A stretch of DNA of 64,000 nucleotides from MWCO01 sp964488865 (GTDB lineage Bacteria; Myxococcota_A; Polyangia; Polyangiales; Polyangiaceae), in NCBI GenBank assembly GCA_964488865.1, contig CAZAWR010000009.1, positions 1 to 64,000 of the forward strand, written 5' to 3'. The position numbers and the translations under genes are program-made. Below are positions 46,852 through 54,413 of this stretch, in pieces. Positions within the stretch are counted from its first letter, which is position 1. Every line of letters starts with the position of its first letter. The notes under the pieces are model-generated. The model was given only the letters and a program-made list of their open reading frames with translations, was not told the DNA's origin and did not search any database.

Positions 46852-47155
46852 GTCACGGTTTCCGGTGCGGCGCGGCCGCTGGGTGAAGAGGTGGGCAACC
46901 GGTAGGTGCCTTCGGGGGGACCCTATCAGCTCACGGGTCGAAGGGAAACCGTGGGTCGTGACGGCGATGGATCGAGATGGTTCTGACGAAGGCGAGCGGA
47001 TGGGGTGGATGAACAAGGAACTGAGAACAGGAATTCGAACGGGATGGGCAATGCGGGCGCAGAGATGGTTCAATCGCGAGCTTGACACGGCAATTCCCGA
47101 ATGCTAGAGGTAACCGACGGTTACTAACTAACGGTTACTTGCCCCTGACCTCGAG
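46852..47155. other. Divergent regulatory region
   Basis: 304 bp between the C25 protease and the TetR gene. It holds a copy of a 14-bp repeat (47016-47029, identical to 21063-21076) and the palindromic operator near the TetR start. No gene is seen. Confidence 0.5.
47110..47138. promoter_or_regulatory. Probable TetR operator
   Basis: GTAACCGACGGTTAC (47110-47124) is a 15-bp perfect palindrome around one centre base. A further half-site CGGTTAC follows at 47132-47138, 7 bp away. It lies 20-45 bp before the TetR-family start codon, the usual place for autoregulation. Control of the downstream gene run from here is inferred. Confidence 0.7.
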
Positions 47156-47812
47156 GTGCTCGTGCCCCAGGCTGTAGCACTGCCACGCATCAAGCGAGAC
47201 CGACGCGCCGAGATCCTCGGTGCGGCGCGTGCCCTGTTCTTCCAGAACGGCTACCGCGCCACCACGATGCAGCTCATCGCGCAACAGGCTGGCTATAGCA
47301 AGCGCAGCGCCTATCTCGACTACCGCAACAAGGACGAGCTGTTCATGGCCGTCTGCGCCGAGGGCGGTGAGCTCTTGCTCGACCACCTGCGGAAGATCCC
47401 CGCCCACGCCTTGCCCGTCGAGCAGTGCATCGACGCCTTCCTGGACGTCTACGTCCTCTTCTCGCGGAACCATGCGGAGTACTTCCGGATGATCTTCAGC
47501 GAGGCGAGCCCCGCCATCATCGCCAACTGCTCCCCGGCCGTGCGGGAGCGGGTGGGAGAGCTCGAGCGCGCTTGCCTGGGCGTCATCGTCGCCTGGACGG
47601 AGCGAGCCATGAAGGAAGGGCACATCCAGCCGGTCGACCCCTGGGAGACGGCCGGCATCCTGGTCGGAACCGCCACGGGCATCGTCTTGCTCTCGATGGG
47701 CGGCAGCCAGACCGTCTTTTCCCGCGACACCCTCGAGACCCTGGTCAAGAAGGCGGTTCGCACGTTCTGGCAGGGGCTCCGCCCGGGAGGCGGCGCCCGG
47801 ATTGACACCTAG
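47156..47812 (+). CDS. TetR/AcrR-family transcriptional regulator
   Basis: 218 aa from a GTG start; the exact start is uncertain by a few codons. The helix-turn-helix is typical: RAEILGAARALFFQNGYRAT, then QQAGYSKRSAYLDYRNKDEL. The C-terminal ligand domain is helical with aromatic residues (FSRNHAEYFRMIFSEAS). It lies just downstream of a palindromic operator and 12 bp before the first reductase gene. It most likely represses itself and the following run until a small-molecule ligand is bound. Confidence 0.9.
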   Translation: MLVPQAVALPRIKRDRRAEILGAARALFFQNGYRATTMQLIAQQAGYSKRSAYLDYRNKDELFMAVCAEGGELLLDHLRKIPAHALPVEQCIDAFLDVYVLFSRNHAEYFRMIFSEASPAIIANCSPAVRERVGELERACLGVIVAWTERAMKEGHIQPVDPWETAGILVGTATGIVLLSMGGSQTVFSRDTLETLVKKAVRTFWQGLRPGGGARIDT

Positions 47813-47824
47813 CGAGGGAGGGAC

Positions 47825-48994
47825 ATGGAGCCGTTGCAGCAGATTCGAGCGTGGGTAAGCGAGGCGGCAAGTCCTCCGGTTCACGCCTGGAAGGCCTCCG
47901 GCAAGCCGGTCGTGGGCTACTTCTGCGCCTACACGCCGCCCGAGCTACTCCTCGCCGCGGGCGCCCTGCCCCTTCGCTTCCGCGGCGCCGGGTCCGAGGA
48001 CTCCGAGCTGGGCGACGCCTACCTCTCCGGACGACTCTGCACCTTCGTTCGCCACGTCGTCAGCCTGGTGCTCGACGGGCGCTACGACTTCCTCGACGGG
48101 CAAGTGTCCCTCAACACGTGCGATCACGTCCGCCGGGCGTCCGATGTCTTCGTGAAGAAGTCCCGGATTGCGTTCCACGGGTTCCTATCGGTCCCACGCT
48201 CTCCCCGGGAGTCGCTGTTTCCCTACTATGTGAGCGAGCTCCGCAAGCTCTGGGAGCAGCTTTGCCAGCACCTCGGGACCGAGGTCGACCCCGACGCCCT
48301 ACGGGCCGCCATCGCCGCGTACGAGGCTGTCCGCGAGCGCCTCCGGGCCCTCGACGCCTTCCGCACGGGCGACGAAGTCCGCCTCTCCGGGGCGGACGCC
48401 CTCGCGGTGCACATCGCCGCCCAGGTCCTGCCCCCCGCCGTCGCGCTCGCCTCCCTCGACGCGCTGCTCGCCTCCCTTCCCCAGCAGCCACCCCTGCCCC
48501 ACCCGCGGGCCCGGCTCATGCTCCTCGGCGCAGAGCTTGACGAACCTGACTACGTGCGCGCCATCGAGAGCGTCGGGGCCCTCGTCGTCGCCGACGAGCT
48601 GTGCTTCGGTTCCCGCTGGGTCGTGTCTCCCATCGACCCGGCGTCATCGGACCCGCTCGAAGCCCTCGCACGCGCCTACTTCTTCCGCCCGTCCTGCGCC
48701 CGCATGATGGGAGACTTCCCCCAGCGCTGGGCGCACCTGCAGCAGCGAGCGCGAGCGGCCCGGGTCGACGGCATGGTGTTCCAACGCCTGCTGTTCTGCG
48801 ACCCATGGGGGGCGGACCAGCACAACCTGATGTACCGCGAAAAAGGCTCGAACGGGCCGCCGGTGCTTTACCTCACGCGCGAGTACGGCACGGTGCCCAC
48901 AGGACAGCTTCGCACGCGCATGCAAGCGTTTCTCGAACGCCTGGAAGTTGCGGCCTCGGACCCGAGGAGGGCGACACATGACGACGGGGCTTGA
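47825..48994 (+). CDS. 2-hydroxyacyl-CoA dehydratase/benzoyl-CoA reductase-like subunit, set 1 (HgdB type)
   Basis: 389 aa. It has the layout of the smaller subunit of these enzymes, including CAYTPPELLLAAGALPLRFRG-type sequence with Cys34, then Cys72 (GRLCTFVRH) and Cys99 (NTCDHVRR), and a late LFCDPWGADQHN. The Cys residues fit ligands for an Fe-S or double-cubane cluster. In the family the cluster receives one electron from an ATP-driven activator and reduces a difficult substrate. GGAG sits before the ATG. The gene overlaps the next by 17 bp. The set 2 homologue (53286) has the same Cys spacing (38 and 27 residues). Whether CoA thioesters are the substrate is not shown. Confidence 0.85.
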   Translation: MEPLQQIRAWVSEAASPPVHAWKASGKPVVGYFCAYTPPELLLAAGALPLRFRGAGSEDSELGDAYLSGRLCTFVRHVVSLVLDGRYDFLDGQVSLNTCDHVRRASDVFVKKSRIAFHGFLSVPRSPRESLFPYYVSELRKLWEQLCQHLGTEVDPDALRAAIAAYEAVRERLRALDAFRTGDEVRLSGADALAVHIAAQVLPPAVALASLDALLASLPQQPPLPHPRARLMLLGAELDEPDYVRAIESVGALVVADELCFGSRWVVSPIDPASSDPLEALARAYFFRPSCARMMGDFPQRWAHLQQRARAARVDGMVFQRLLFCDPWGADQHNLMYREKGSNGPPVLYLTREYGTVPTGQLRTRMQAFLERLEVAASDPRRATHDDGA

Positions 48995-50282
48995 TCGACT
49001 CGCGAGGCTTCCCTGGCGGGAGCTACAGCAAACGTTGCCTGTCCTTCAGCGCTTCTTTGCGGGCGATCCTCACGCCCACGGCATGCGGGGACTGCTCCAC
49101 GCCGTCGATAGCTACCTACGAGACGCGCGTGCGCACGCGGAAGCCGGCCACCCGGTGGTCTGGTACAACCTCGGGTTCAACTCGGAGCTGATTCACGCGT
49201 TGGGAGACACCTGCCCGATCCCCATCGAGGCGCTCGGTGTCATGCACAACCTGCTGGGAAACATCACTACGTCCTTGGACTTCCTCGACACCGCGGTCGC
49301 GGCTGGGGTCCCCTACGATTGCTGCTCTGCCGACAAGCTCGCCATCGGCGCCATTCACCATGACCTCTACCCCGCCCCCGCGTGCACCGTGGGCATCAAC
49401 ACGCCCTGCGACTCCCAGGTCATGGCCACCCAAGTCATGGCGGAGCTGGCCCACGCCCCCTTCTTCCCGATCGACGTCCCCTACTACCAGGACAAGGCCT
49501 GCGTGGAGCACGTGGCTGCCCAGCTAGCCGACCTCATCCCGTTCCTGGAAGAGCACACGGGCCGCAAGCTCGACATCGACCGGCTCCGCGAGGCGTGCTC
49601 CCTCTCCAACGCGATGACCGAAGCCATCTGGGACTGGCTGGCCTGGCGCCAGCACATCCCCTGCACCCAGTCGAGCAAGCTCGTCTCGCTGACCCTCATC
49701 CTGCAGATTCTGTTCGCCGGCACGCAGGAGGGCGTGACCCTCGCCCGCAGCCTCCTTCGCGAAGCCAAGGAGCGCACGGAGCTAGGCCAGCGCTTCTTCG
49801 AGGAGCGCGCCCGGGCCGTCTGGTACCAAGACCCCGTCTGGACCGACATGCAGATCTACGACTGGTTCGAGCGGGATCTCGGCCTCACCGTCCCCATCGA
49901 CGTCTTCGGCTACTACGCCCAGGAAGGCCTCATCGACACCACCTCGGAGACGACGATGCTCCGAGGACTGGCCCACAAGCTCGCCAACTGCCACCCCATG
50001 GCGCGCCAGTTCCGGGGCAGCTTCGACGTCTACCTTCGCGATCTGCTGCACATGCACGAGGCATGGAACGCGGATTGCGCCATCTTCGCGGGCCACATCG
50101 CCTGCAAGCATGCCTGGGGCGGCATCGGACTGCTCCGAGAAGGCTGCCGCAAGGCCGGCATTCCCCTGCTCGTCTTCGAGTTCGACATGTTCGACCCCCG
50201 CGTGACGTCGCACGAGAACATCTTCTTCGAAGTGGAGCGCTTCGTGAACGAGGTGGTTCTGCCCCGCAAGATGCGGGGTTGA
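48978..50282 (+). CDS. 2-hydroxyacyl-CoA dehydratase/benzoyl-CoA reductase-like subunit, set 1 (HgdA type)
   Basis: 434 aa from the ATG at 48978, inside the end of the previous gene. It pairs with the HgdB-type subunit. Family features are VWYNLGFNSELIHALGDTCP, YDCCSADKLAIG, NTPCDSQVMA and IACKHAWGGIGLLREGCRKA. These supply further Cys and the conserved helix near the cluster. The C-terminus reads LLVFEFDMFDPRV, as in HgdA/BcrB relatives. Length is normal. With its partner it should form a heterodimer carrying one or two Fe-S clusters. There is no CoA transferase or ligase gene nearby that would reveal a CoA substrate. Confidence 0.85.
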   Translation: MTTGLDRLARLPWRELQQTLPVLQRFFAGDPHAHGMRGLLHAVDSYLRDARAHAEAGHPVVWYNLGFNSELIHALGDTCPIPIEALGVMHNLLGNITTSLDFLDTAVAAGVPYDCCSADKLAIGAIHHDLYPAPACTVGINTPCDSQVMATQVMAELAHAPFFPIDVPYYQDKACVEHVAAQLADLIPFLEEHTGRKLDIDRLREACSLSNAMTEAIWDWLAWRQHIPCTQSSKLVSLTLILQILFAGTQEGVTLARSLLREAKERTELGQRFFEERARAVWYQDPVWTDMQIYDWFERDLGLTVPIDVFGYYAQEGLIDTTSETTMLRGLAHKLANCHPMARQFRGSFDVYLRDLLHMHEAWNADCAIFAGHIACKHAWGGIGLLREGCRKAGIPLLVFEFDMFDPRVTSHENIFFEVERFVNEVVLPRKMRG

Positions 50283-50295
50283 CCCCGGAGGCACC

Positions 50296-51111
50296 ATGAT
50301 CGCAACCGCAGGCGTCGACATCGGATCCACGACATCCAAGGCAGTCGTGCTCGTCGACGGCCAGCCCGCGGCCCACGTGATCAGTGCGAGCAGCACGAAC
50401 CCCGCCCGTTCCGCCGAGCAGGTTTATGACGAGGCGCTCGCGAAAGCCGGCCTCGAGCGAGGGCAAGTCGCTTACGTGGTAGGCACCGGATACGGCCGGA
50501 CCCGCGTCGCGTTCGCCAACCGCGACGTCTCGGAGATCACCTGCCACGGCCGCGGCGCCCACTTCCTGTTGCCCAGCGCCCGCACCGTCATCGACATTGG
50601 TGGACAGGACACCAAGGTCATTTGCCTGGACGAGGGCGGCAACCTGCTGGACTTCGCGATGAACGACAAGTGCGCAGCGGGCACCGGCCGGTTCCTCGAG
50701 GCCATGGCCCGATCCCTCGAGATCGAAGTCCACGAGATGGGGGCCTACGCCCTGTCCGAAGGCGCCCCTTGCCGTATCACCAGCATGTGCAGCGTATTCG
50801 CCGAGAGCGAAGTCATCAACCTCATTCACGACGGGATCCCCCTGCCCCGCATCGTCAAAGGCCTGCTGCTCTCCCTCGCAAGCCGCGTGTCCTCCCAGGC
50901 AAGGCGCGTGGGCCTCGTCGACGATGTGGTGATGACCGGCGGCGTGGCAAAGAACGACGGCGTTCGACGCGCGCTCGAGGAGCGCCTGGGAACCCCCTTG
51001 CACGGTTTTGGCGCCGCCGACCCGCAGGTCATCGGGGCCCTGGGCGCGGCCCTGATCGCCCACGCCTTCGCGCTCGGCGCGCCCCCTCCCCACGGGGTGA
51101 ACGCGCCATGA
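50296..51111 (+). CDS. BadF/BadG/BcrA/BcrD-family ATPase activator, set 1
   Basis: 271 aa, typical for an acyl-CoA dehydratase activase. The sugar-kinase-like ATP fold is visible in AGVDIGSTTSKAVVLVDG, GTGYGR and VIDIGGQDTKVI. The two Cys that share a [4Fe-4S] cluster across the dimer are in MNDKCAAGTGRF and SMCSVFAESE. It hydrolyses ATP to push a single electron at very low potential onto the partner enzyme. It starts 13 bp after the HgdA-type gene and overlaps the next by 4 bp (ATGA). Its partner is most likely set 1, though cross-talk with set 2 is possible. Confidence 0.92.
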   Translation: MIATAGVDIGSTTSKAVVLVDGQPAAHVISASSTNPARSAEQVYDEALAKAGLERGQVAYVVGTGYGRTRVAFANRDVSEITCHGRGAHFLLPSARTVIDIGGQDTKVICLDEGGNLLDFAMNDKCAAGTGRFLEAMARSLEIEVHEMGAYALSEGAPCRITSMCSVFAESEVINLIHDGIPLPRIVKGLLLSLASRVSSQARRVGLVDDVVMTGGVAKNDGVRRALEERLGTPLHGFGAADPQVIGALGAALIAHAFALGAPPPHGVNAP

Positions 51112-51890
51112 ACGCCACCCCCCTTTCCCCCCCCGCGCCGGACATGCAGGACCTCGTCTTGCACGCGCAACGTTTGGTGGAGTCCTGGCAGTCTGGCGGC
51201 TCTGGACGCACGAACCGGCGCTGGCATACCGAGCCCGCCCCGAAGCGCGGGGACTCCCCGAGCCGACGTCCCCGGCAGCCAGCCCTTGTCCTCTCAGGCG
51301 ACGTGGGCGTGGAGCTCGGTCCCCCGTCGGAAGCCTCTTGCTCCCTCGTCCTGCGCACGTCGGACCTTTCCCTGGTGCACCCGGGGCGGGTCACCCTCGT
51401 CGGACCCGACCTGCCTGAGGTGCAGCCCGGCGCCCGCCTGCCCTTCGCCCAGCTCGTGGTGGTCGGGATCGGACCCGAGGCCAAACCCGACCCGTTCACG
51501 CTCGAGAACCTCTCCTTCCTCACCCACCGCCTCCCCGGATACATGGCCCGCAGCATCCCCGGACGCCTGTGGGTGAGGATCTCCCGAGATACCCACGCCC
51601 GCGGGCTGACCTTCCGCACCGTCGGAGAGGCCTTGATCTCCGCCTACCTCTCGGAGGTGCCAGAGGTCACCGCCGCCGAAGTGCTGTTCGTGACGAGCAG
51701 CAGGGATGACGTCGCCGCGCTGGCGCCCATCGCGCTTGCCGCCGAGGTCGTGGCCGGACACCACCGCAAGCTCGCCCTTGCCGAGGACGGGGACCTGTCC
51801 TGCGTGGACATGACGTGCGATACCTGTGAGGAAAAGCCGGTGTGCGACGGGCTCCGGGAGATGATTCAGCACCGAAGGAGCAGCTCATGA
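51108..51890 (+). CDS. Stand-alone acetyl-CoA synthase-like domain protein (AcsB/CdhC-related)
   Basis: 260 aa, starting by a 4-bp ATGA overlap. The first 65 residues are not recognised. From about residue 90 the sequence tracks the middle domain of acetyl-CoA synthase: RVTLVGPDLPEVQPGARLPF, then LWVRISRDTHARGLTFRTVG and ALISAYLSEVPEV. In AcsB the equivalent reads WIRVSKDAYEKGL followed by KHIGKVLIDLYKAEFP. The end has CVDMTCDTCEEKPVC, a shorter Cys group than the AcsB A-cluster, and lacks its CGC nickel motif. It may be a Fe-S or metal-handling scaffold rather than a synthase. The match is from memory of the family. Confidence 0.7.
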   Translation: MNATPLSPPAPDMQDLVLHAQRLVESWQSGGSGRTNRRWHTEPAPKRGDSPSRRPRQPALVLSGDVGVELGPPSEASCSLVLRTSDLSLVHPGRVTLVGPDLPEVQPGARLPFAQLVVVGIGPEAKPDPFTLENLSFLTHRLPGYMARSIPGRLWVRISRDTHARGLTFRTVGEALISAYLSEVPEVTAAEVLFVTSSRDDVAALAPIALAAEVVAGHHRKLALAEDGDLSCVDMTCDTCEEKPVCDGLREMIQHRRSSS

Positions 51891-52525
51891 GTCTCGTGGT
51901 GAATGGGAGCACGGACGGGGTCGCGACGTTTCTCGAGCGCCTCGCCAGCCTCGACCGTGTCTTGCGCGTCATCGTGTCGGACGCGCGCCTGCGGGTACGG
52001 TTCACGATACGTGGCAGTCCGGAGCGAGCCGTCCTGCTCGACTTTTTGGAGGAACCCGTACGATCTACCCCGGACGACGGCAGCCACGCGCCGGACGTGA
52101 TGGTGACGATGACGTCCGAGACGTGGCACCGGGTTCTGCTCGGGGAGCTCGCGCCGGGAGAGGCGCTGGGTCGAAGAGAGATGTTACTGCGCGGCAGTGC
52201 CTCCGACCTGGCGCGGTGCATTCCCTTGTTCGACTTCGCGCCCATGCTCTACCGCGAACACGTGGTCACGGAACGTTGCTCTGGCGGAAAGGATGGAACC
52301 ATGCAGGAGATCGACAGAACCGTGGCAGCGGCGGGAGGATCCCGGGACGTCGCACTGCCCCTTTCCCGACTGACCGGGACAGCCGCGTATGTGCTGGGCT
52401 TCGGGCTGGGCATGGTGCGAAAACGGGTCCCCGGAATCTCGCTCTTCGACCTTCTCGGGGCCATGTCTCGCGGGCTGGAGGACGCGCACAAGCGGCTCGA
52501 GCCCCGGGAAGGGAAGAACCGATGA
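51887..52525 (+). CDS. SCP2-like lipid-binding-domain protein
   Basis: 212 aa, coupled by ATGA to the gene before. Residues about 5-130 follow the SCP2 sterol-carrier fold: a beta-rich first half (RLRVRFTIRG), then DVMVTMTSETWHRVLLGELA, PGEALGRREMLLRGSASDLA and a final helix. In that family the fold makes a pocket for fatty or sterol-like ligands. The C-terminal 75 residues contain a hydrophobic segment (LTGTAAYVLGFGLGMV) that may touch the membrane. Its place amid reductase genes suggests a hydrophobic substrate or intermediate, which is inference. Confidence 0.65.
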   Translation: MSLVVNGSTDGVATFLERLASLDRVLRVIVSDARLRVRFTIRGSPERAVLLDFLEEPVRSTPDDGSHAPDVMVTMTSETWHRVLLGELAPGEALGRREMLLRGSASDLARCIPLFDFAPMLYREHVVTERCSGGKDGTMQEIDRTVAAAGGSRDVALPLSRLTGTAAYVLGFGLGMVRKRVPGISLFDLLGAMSRGLEDAHKRLEPREGKNR

Positions 52526-53280
52526 CGACGTCGCGCCCCATCGTCGCGGTCTGCGGCAAAGGCGGCGTGGGAAAGACCGTGGTCACGGCGCTGCTGGCCC
52601 GCGCGGTGATGGCCCGGGGGGTTCGCCCCGTGCTGCTCATCGACGCAGACCCGGTCGGCGGGTTGACGACGGCCCTGGGGGAAACGGGACTGAAGACGCT
52701 GGCGGGCGTCCGGGAGAAGCTCATCGCCACTGCCCGTCATGGCGACGCGCAGGCGCGGCAGCAGGCGGCAGATCAGCTGGACTACTTGGTTCTCGAGGCC
52801 CTCGCCGAGCGAGAGGGACATGCCGTGATCGCGATGGGCCGCACGACGGAGAAGGGCTGTTTCTGTCCTGCGAATACGCTTCTTCGCAAGGCGCTCGAGG
52901 TGATCGTGAAGGCGTTTCCGGTCACGCTCATCGACGCCGAAGCGGGCGTGGAGCAGATCAACCGGCAGGTGACGGACCGAATCACGCATGCCGTGGTGGT
53001 GACGGACGGCTCGAAGCGGAGCCGCGACACGCTGGACGTCATCGCGCAGATGCTCGGACCGGAGCGGGTGCATGCGGTGGAGAACCGGTCGAGGGGGGCG
53101 GTGGCCTCGGCTCTGCCCCCTGGGGTCCGTTTCGCCGGGAGGATCCCGGAGGACGAGTTGATTCGCAGCTTCGACGCGCAGGGCACCGCCCTGTGGGACT
53201 TGCCGAGGGACAACCCTGCCCTCCTCGCAGCAGACGCCATCGTCGACGCGCTCAGGCTCGCCCCCGTGGGAGGTGCGTGA
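52522..53280 (+). CDS. CooC-like nickel-maturation ATPase
   Basis: 252 aa, again starting inside a 4-bp overlap. The deviant Walker A of MinD/CooC ATPases is CGKGGVGKT (11-19), with LLIDADPVGG next. Cys113 and Cys115 in EKGCFCPANTLLRKA form the CXC motif that in CooC proteins binds metal at the dimer interface. Later VVVTDGSKRSRDT fits the family. CooC helps load nickel into CO dehydrogenase or acetyl-CoA synthase. Neither enzyme is encoded nearby except the ACS-like domain protein two genes upstream. I infer a role in making a metal centre for this locus. Confidence 0.85.
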   Translation: MTTSRPIVAVCGKGGVGKTVVTALLARAVMARGVRPVLLIDADPVGGLTTALGETGLKTLAGVREKLIATARHGDAQARQQAADQLDYLVLEALAEREGHAVIAMGRTTEKGCFCPANTLLRKALEVIVKAFPVTLIDAEAGVEQINRQVTDRITHAVVVTDGSKRSRDTLDVIAQMLGPERVHAVENRSRGAVASALPPGVRFAGRIPEDELIRSFDAQGTALWDLPRDNPALLAADAIVDALRLAPVGGA

Positions 53281-53285
53281 GAGTC

Positions 53286-54413
53286 ATGCGTAGCGTCCTG
53301 CCAGAGGTGATCACCGATCTCGTCGAGAATCCGGCGGGCACGCTCGTGCAGGAAGCGCGGCAGGCGGGCGCGCGGGCCATCGGATACACCTGCAGCTTCG
53401 TCCCGGAGCCCCTGATCTCCCTCCCTGGGCTCTTCCCCCACCGGATGCGCGCCCCGGGCTGCTGCGGGACGCCCATGGCGGACACCTACCTCTCCTCCGT
53501 ATTATGCAGCTATCCACGCGCGGTGCTGGAGCGGGCTCTGGACGGGGGCTTCGACCACGTGGATGGTTGGGTGTTCGTGGCGAGCTGCGACCACGTCCGT
53601 CGTCTCCACGACAACCTCACCTACCTGCAGGAGCCGCCGTTTCACGTCATGCTCGATCTGCCCCACAAGAGCGATCCCCCCGCGGTGGACTGGTATGCCG
53701 ACGAGCTTCGGCGCCTTCTCCGAGGGCTCGGAGAGCACTTCGGCGTCGCTGTGGACGACGACACGGTCCGTGGGGCCATTGCCTCGCACAACGAGCACCT
53801 GTCCCTGCTGCGGGGGCTGGACGCACGGCGAGGCGATCCAGTTCCGCCCCTGTCAGGGGCGGACTTTCACCGGGTCCTTGTGGCCTCGAGCACGGCGCCG
53901 AAGGACCGGTTGGCTCCGGTGCTGAAGGAGTTGACGGCACGGCTTCGCGAGCAACCGCCGGGGACGGCGCCCCGCGCGCGCCTGATGGTCGCGGGCAGCA
54001 CGATCGACGACCCCGGTTACCTGTCCGTCATCGAGTCCCTGGGCGCCGTGGTGGTGGCGGACCGGTTTTGCTTCGGTGGGATGCCGGGCCTCTCGCCTCT
54101 TGCCTGCGATCAGGATCCGGTGCGCGGGCTCGCCCGCCAAGCCCTTTCGACCACGCAGTGCCCCCGCATGATGGGGGCGGCCGCCACCCGCGCGGCCTAT
54201 GTGGTGCAGAAGGTGCGCGAGCGCGAGGTCGACGGGGTCGTGCTTGCGACGATGAAGTTTTGCGACCTTTGGGGGATGGAGAGCCGGCTGCTGGCGGACG
54301 CTTTGCGGGAGGCGGGCGTGCCGGTATTGCGGGTGGAGCGGGAGACGGCAGGGGGCGCCGAGGGGCAGCTACGCACGCGGGTGCAAGCCTTCTTGGAGAC
54401 ATTGGGACGATGA
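53286..54413 (+). CDS. 2-hydroxyacyl-CoA dehydratase/benzoyl-CoA reductase-like subunit, set 2 (HgdB type)
   Basis: 375 aa from the ATG at 53286; a GTG at 53277, overlapping the previous stop by 4 bp, is also possible. Cys36 (GYTCSFVPEPL), Cys74 (SVLCSYPRA) and Cys101 (VASCDHVRR) have the same spacing as in the set 1 subunit, and KFCDLWGMESR is the late Cys motif. An extra CC pair (APGCCGTPM) is specific to this copy. The two subunits are clear paralogues. It overlaps the HgdA-type gene by 4 bp. Function as for set 1; the substrate may differ. Confidence 0.85.
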   Translation: MRSVLPEVITDLVENPAGTLVQEARQAGARAIGYTCSFVPEPLISLPGLFPHRMRAPGCCGTPMADTYLSSVLCSYPRAVLERALDGGFDHVDGWVFVASCDHVRRLHDNLTYLQEPPFHVMLDLPHKSDPPAVDWYADELRRLLRGLGEHFGVAVDDDTVRGAIASHNEHLSLLRGLDARRGDPVPPLSGADFHRVLVASSTAPKDRLAPVLKELTARLREQPPGTAPRARLMVAGSTIDDPGYLSVIESLGAVVVADRFCFGGMPGLSPLACDQDPVRGLARQALSTTQCPRMMGAAATRAAYVVQKVREREVDGVVLATMKFCDLWGMESRLLADALREAGVPVLRVERETAGGAEGQLRTRVQAFLETLGR

